Assembly (NCBI GenBank): GCA_028687375.1
Contig: JAQUAG010000005.1
Span: 55,718 to 119,717 of the forward strand
Reading direction: 5' to 3'
Source of the DNA: Arcobacteraceae bacterium
Lineage (GTDB): Bacteria; Campylobacterota; Campylobacteria; Campylobacterales; Arcobacteraceae
Length of the DNA: 64,000 nt
Position numbers and translations under genes: made by a program. Within the stretch, counting starts at the first letter, position 1; each line of letters starts with the position of its first letter. The notes under the pieces were generated by a model. The model saw only the letters and a list, made by a program, of their open reading frames with translations. It did no database searches and was not told the origin of the DNA. Below are positions 60,724-64,000 of this stretch, in pieces.

Positions 60724-61755
60724 TTGAAAAATTTTATTTTACAAAATGAAAATGCCATTTATTATAGTTGCGGATATAGTTGCGATAACGCGATTTATAT
60801 CTCACTTGGAACTGAAACTTTTTTTATAACTGATGGTCGATATAGTGTTGATGTAAAAGAAAATATCAAAAACAACAGTGAAATAATTATCTCAAATGAC
60901 CTTATAAAAGAGGCTCGAAAATTACTAAAAAAAAGTAAAATAAAAAAACTACACTTTGATCCGAACGATTTTAGTGTAGCTACTTTTGGAGTACTTTCTA
61001 CAAATTTAGATATAAAATTTATCGAGAAACCAAACTTTTCAAAACACAAGAGAATTATCAAAACAGATAACGAAATAGAACTTATAAAAACTGCTATGGA
61101 GCTTGCTCGTGGTGGATTTGTACAATTCCAAAACTATTTAGAAAAAGATGGCTTTGGGAAAAGTGAACAATATCTTGGCTTTTTGGCACAAACTTTTTTA
61201 AGTGATAGTGGAAAATATGATTTAAGTTTTGACCCAATCATCGCAATAAATGAAAATGCTGCTAAACCTCATGCTATTCCAAGTGAAAAGTTATATCAAA
61301 AAGATGACTTACTTTTGTTTGATGGTGGGATAAAATACCAAAGATATTGTAGCGATAGAACAGTTACTTTTGGGAGTAATTTTTCTAAACTTGACCTTTA
61401 CCAAAGAGAACAAATATTTTCACAAACAGAACACCAAAAAGTATACGATATAGTTTTAAAAGCACAGCAAGAGGCTATAAAAAAAGCAAAAGTTGGGATG
61501 AAAGCTTCTATGCTAGATAAAATTGGTCGTGATATAATTGAACAATCTGGATATGGAAAATATTTTGTTCATAGTACTGGTCACGGTGTTGGGCTTGATA
61601 TTCATGAATACCCAAATATCTCATCAAGAAGTGATTTTGTTTTAGAAGAGAATATGGTTTTTACAATTGAACCTGGGATTTACTTACCAAATGAATTTGG
61701 TGTACGGATAGAAGATACAGTAGTTTTAAAAAATGATGGAGCAGTTATTTTATAA
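60724..61755 (+). CDS. M24-family Xaa-Pro aminopeptidase-like protein
   Basis: A 343-residue creatinase/aminopeptidase-fold metalloenzyme. The dimetal ligands are the two Asp (LLFDGGIKYQRYCSDRTVTFG), His in HSTGHGVGLDIHEYP, and two Glu (TIEPGIYL and RIEDTVVL). The N-terminal about 110 residues form the smaller creatinase-N domain. It probably cleaves Xaa-Pro peptides in the cytoplasm. The start codon is TTG with AGGA 6 bp upstream, and the gene follows dapD by 7 bp. Confidence 0.88.
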   Translation: MKNFILQNENAIYYSCGYSCDNAIYISLGTETFFITDGRYSVDVKENIKNNSEIIISNDLIKEARKLLKKSKIKKLHFDPNDFSVATFGVLSTNLDIKFIEKPNFSKHKRIIKTDNEIELIKTAMELARGGFVQFQNYLEKDGFGKSEQYLGFLAQTFLSDSGKYDLSFDPIIAINENAAKPHAIPSEKLYQKDDLLLFDGGIKYQRYCSDRTVTFGSNFSKLDLYQREQIFSQTEHQKVYDIVLKAQQEAIKKAKVGMKASMLDKIGRDIIEQSGYGKYFVHSTGHGVGLDIHEYPNISSRSDFVLEENMVFTIEPGIYLPNEFGVRIEDTVVLKNDGAVIL

Positions 61756-61756
61756 A

Positions 61757-61780
61757 AAGAGGAAACCTAATTTTCCTCTT
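61757..61780. terminator. Bidirectional terminator between the M24 peptidase and the 62207 gene
   Basis: 9-bp perfect stem (AAGAGGAAA at 61757-61765 with TTTCCTCTT at 61772-61780). It overlaps the 3' end of the minus-strand gene. Confidence 0.6.
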
Positions 61781-62207
61781 GATATTGTTTTTTGAAATCA
61801 TCAAATAAGAACTTAAAAATAGAAAGTTCAATATCTTTTTCAACACTCTCTTCAACCTCAAACATATCATTTTTCATATAAGTTAACCCTAATCCTTGAA
61901 GCTTTGGTGTTCTTGTGGGATTTACATTTTCAATAACTAAAAGTGAAATATTTAATACATACTTTCCTTTTATCTCAATAGCTTCAATTTTTACGATTAA
62001 ATTTGAAAACTCATCATTTGAAGTTTTTACCCCTAAAGAGTGAAGATCCTCCTCAATTCTTTTTGTAAATTCAGCTTTTTTGTCTTTTGAAAGAAGTTTT
62101 CCTTTATCACTTATCTTGACATTTACAGCTTTAATGCCTTCAAGATTATATGGAGATATAGCAAACAAATTTCCAAACAATAAGATAAATAAAAATAATA
62201 TCTTCAT
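61767..62207 (-). CDS. Small periplasmic protein of unknown function
   Basis: A 146-residue exported protein: signal peptide MKILFLFILLFGNLFA, then alternating strands and helices (AVNVKISDKGKLLSKDKKAEF, LIVKIEAIEIKGKYVLNISLLVIE) and a charged helical tail. No family recognised; the texture recalls small periplasmic proteins with a DUF4410/LPP20-like fold. Its ATG directly abuts the stop of the thioredoxin-like gene (TAGATG), so the two are coupled. Confidence 0.65.
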   Translation of the reverse strand: MKILFLFILLFGNLFAISPYNLEGIKAVNVKISDKGKLLSKDKKAEFTKRIEEDLHSLGVKTSNDEFSNLIVKIEAIEIKGKYVLNISLLVIENVNPTRTPKLQGLGLTYMKNDMFEVEESVEKDIELSIFKFLFDDFKKQYQEEN

Positions 62208-62651
62208 CTATTTTTCAAATCTCTTACTGTCTTTTATCGCTTCGTCTAAGCTTTCTTGGAATTTTTTATAAGGTTTATATCCTATTGATTGATCAAAATA
62301 TTCCCCAGTAATAGGATTTATAAACAATACTGTTGGGATATATTGTGGGAAAAACTCTTTTGGATAAGTGTCTGTATCTTTATCAAGAGCAAGTGGTATG
62401 AAGTTTTTATGGACAATAGTATCAATATCATCTCTTTTAAGGGTTTGATTTTCCATTTTTCTACACCATGGACAAGTTGTCGAACTAAGCACCAACATAA
62501 CTGGCTTTTTCTCTTTTATCGCTTTTTTAATCGCTTCATTATAGTTTGTTTCATATTTCATTGAGGTTGTAAACTCTGAAGATGTAGCATTTAAGTTCAC
62601 AAATAAACCAACTATAAAAGCAAAAACCAACAATATATTTTTTCTTTTCAT
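62208..62651 (-). CDS. Periplasmic thioredoxin-fold protein (CPWC)
   Basis: A 147-residue exported protein with an N-terminal signal (NILLVFAFIVGLFVNLNA). The thioredoxin-like fold has the redox motif TTCPWCRKMENQTL, then IPLALDKDTDTYPKEFFPQYIPTVLFINPITGEYF with the cis-Pro. It resembles the Thioredoxin_7 / SoxW-like group and may reduce or oxidise periplasmic thiols. The downstream gene abuts it and may encode a partner. Confidence 0.8.
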   Translation of the reverse strand: MKRKNILLVFAFIVGLFVNLNATSSEFTTSMKYETNYNEAIKKAIKEKKPVMLVLSSTTCPWCRKMENQTLKRDDIDTIVHKNFIPLALDKDTDTYPKEFFPQYIPTVLFINPITGEYFDQSIGYKPYKKFQESLDEAIKDSKRFEK

Positions 62652-62787
62652 ATAAAAAATCCTTATAAAAAATTATTTGGAAATAGTAGCTAGATAATAT
62701 TAATGGTTGATTAAAAATTTAAGAGTGTTTTACCCCTTTATCATTGAATCTAAAGTACAATAAGAAAAATTAATAAAATGGATTGGA

Positions 62788-63960
62788 ATGAGTAGTTTTA
62801 AAAAAGTAGTGATTTGTAAAGAATCAAAAGAAAAACTGGAAAAATTTTATACTTGGGTGTATAAAAATGAGATTGTTAATGATGTTACGCATATAGAAAG
62901 TGGTGAGCTTATCCAAATAAAAGACCAAAATGGTGGCTTTATGGGAATAGGGTATTTTAATTATAATAGTGAGATAACAATTAGGGTGCTTAGTTTTAAA
63001 GATGAACCAATCGATGATGCTTTTTTTGAAAAAAGAATCATTAAGGCTATTGCAAAAAGAGAAAATTTAAAATCTATCACAAATGCCTATCGACTTATAC
63101 ACAGTGAGGCTGATTTTCTACCAGCACTTATAGTTGATTTTTATAATGGTTATCTTGGGGTGCAATTTAATAGTTTTGGGATAGAAAAATATAGAGAATT
63201 GATTTTATCAATTCTGATTAAACATCTCAATCCAATAGGAATATTTGATAAATCAGAAAGTAGAGTTCGAAAAATAGAGGGACTCGAAACAAAAAATGAA
63301 GTAATCTATGGTGAAGTTGCTCAAAATATTGATATAGTTGAAAATGGAATCAAATTTTCAATGAGCTTAATCGAGGGGCAAAAAACAGGTTTTTATCTAG
63401 ACCAGCGGAGAAATAGAGCAATAGTAGGGAAATATATGAAAGAGGGTGATGATGTCCTTGATGTATTTTGTAATGCTGGAGGATTTGGGCTTTATGGACT
63501 TAAAAATGGCTCAAATGTTCACTTTGTAGATATCTCACCAAACGCTATCACACAAGTTACTCATAATATCGCTCTTAATGGCAAAGAAGCAATTGTAACA
63601 AAACAAGATGCCTTCGATTTTATAACAAATGAAGTGACAACGCCAAATCTTTATAATGTTTTAATTCTAGACCCACCACCTTTTGCAAAAACAAAAAAAG
63701 AGTCATTTGGTGCAATTAAAGGGATGAAATTTTTACTTAGCAGTGGATTAAGGCTTTTAAAAGAGGATGGGATAGTTGCTATTTTTTCTTGTTCACATCA
63801 CATAGGGATAAATGAGCTTTTAGATATCTCTTTGGATGCTTCAAAAAATAGCGGAAAAATGGTAGAGGTTTTGGAAATCTTAAGGGCAGACAGTGATCAC
63901 CCTTATGTTTTAAATATTCCAAATTCAAATTATTTAAGTGGAATAGTTTTAAAGGTTTAA
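62788..63960 (+). CDS. RlmI-like class I SAM methyltransferase (23S rRNA m5C type)
   Basis: A 390-residue enzyme. An N-terminal PUA-like domain (about 1-75) precedes a central EEHD-like region and the methyltransferase core: GQKTGFYLDQRRNR, SAM motif VLDVFCNAGGFGLYGL, VHFVDISPNAI, and LILDPPPFAKTKK. IFSCSHHI carries the catalytic Cys of RlmI-type m5C methyltransferases. The predicted target is a cytosine in 23S rRNA (1962 in E. coli), by family only. The next gene begins 1 bp after the stop. Confidence 0.85.
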   Translation: MSSFKKVVICKESKEKLEKFYTWVYKNEIVNDVTHIESGELIQIKDQNGGFMGIGYFNYNSEITIRVLSFKDEPIDDAFFEKRIIKAIAKRENLKSITNAYRLIHSEADFLPALIVDFYNGYLGVQFNSFGIEKYRELILSILIKHLNPIGIFDKSESRVRKIEGLETKNEVIYGEVAQNIDIVENGIKFSMSLIEGQKTGFYLDQRRNRAIVGKYMKEGDDVLDVFCNAGGFGLYGLKNGSNVHFVDISPNAITQVTHNIALNGKEAIVTKQDAFDFITNEVTTPNLYNVLILDPPPFAKTKKESFGAIKGMKFLLSSGLRLLKEDGIVAIFSCSHHIGINELLDISLDASKNSGKMVEVLEILRADSDHPYVLNIPNSNYLSGIVLKV

Positions 63961-63961
63961 A

Positions 63962-64000
63962 ATGGGAAAAAATACATATTTATATCAAGGGTTTATGCTT
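63962..64000 (+). CDS. Start of an unidentified gene, cut by the window edge
   Basis: An ATG 1 bp after the RlmI-like stop opens a frame (M-G-K-N-T-Y-L-Y-Q-G-F-M-L) that continues past the right edge. Only 13 residues are visible, too few to identify it. Its position suggests co-transcription with the methyltransferase. Confidence 0.45.
   Translation, partial: MGKNTYLYQGFML

Noticed and set aside
1..64000. CRISPR arrays, insertion sequences, prophage or integrated elements.
   Set aside because: No regularly spaced repeats, transposase, integrase gene or phage structural gene was seen; the integrase-like segment in the second PPK2 is only an N-terminal domain of a kinase.

Overview
The window is about 64 kb of compact, AT-rich chromosome with mostly short intergenic gaps. 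It comes from a Campylobacterota (epsilonproteobacterial) genome, most likely a free-living sulfur-oxidising type (Sulfurimonas-, Sulfurovum-, Sulfurospirillum- or Arcobacter-like). This rests on carboxynorspermidine decarboxylase, the long-form DapD, a TsdA-type thiosulfate dehydrogenase, an SQR-like flavoprotein, several PAS/Cache/GGDEF signalling proteins and the A+T-rich codon use. Genus cannot be resolved without a database. I see no insertion sequence, prophage, integrase gene, rRNA operon or CRISPR array.

Layout. 1-5.8 kb: 3' part of a REC-PAS regulator, a predicted beta-propeller/alpha-solenoid protein, an SQR-like flavoprotein with a 52-residue microprotein behind it, and a catalytically dead peptide-deformylase-like protein fused to a membrane domain. 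5.8-16 kb: RecD2-type helicase, a DUF5718-like protein, a Cache-GGDEF cyclase, mogA, a divergent TrpB paralogue, an orphan AI-2 kinase (lsrK) and an NlpC/P60 hydrolase. 16-24 kb: heptose/LPS genes (hldD, hldE, gmhA) with an outer-membrane protein, apt, canonical trpB behind a leader with two competing hairpins, dedA, pepA and a rhodanese. 24-30.3 kb: two tandem OmpR/histidine-kinase pairs, the second with a stand-alone Cache sensor protein, leading into tsdA; a third kinase converges on tsdA. 30-42 kb: SurA-like chaperone, a methyltransferase that appears to start at AUA inside the stop of the preceding dCMP deaminase, tRNA-Gly, tRNA-Cys, a haem-c diguanylate cyclase, CvfB-like protein, valS, DUF445, carbonic anhydrase and nhaA. 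42-52 kb: a GGDEF/EAL protein with a small membrane partner, a cNMP-binding remnant of a SulP transporter, a DUF4015 hydrolase / class II aldolase / ABM operon, a CPA2 antiporter, a DUF3124 lipoprotein and maf. 52-64 kb: nspC, two tandem PPK2 kinases, a YggS-family protein, a PotD-like binding protein coupled to a class III adenylate cyclase, tRNA-Arg, dapD, an M24 peptidase, two periplasmic proteins, an RlmI-like methyltransferase and the first codons of one more gene.

How the genes fit together. Themes are inorganic sulfur metabolism (SQR-like protein, TsdA, rhodanese), membrane sensing feeding two-component, c-di-GMP and cAMP outputs, and lipopolysaccharide heptose synthesis. The most unusual objects are the pseudo-deformylase membrane protein, the PotD-like/adenylate cyclase pair, the Cache-RR-HK cluster at tsdA, the isolated lsrK, the AUA-start methyltransferase and the SulP remnant. 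All family calls come from reading motifs in the translated sequence; no search was run.
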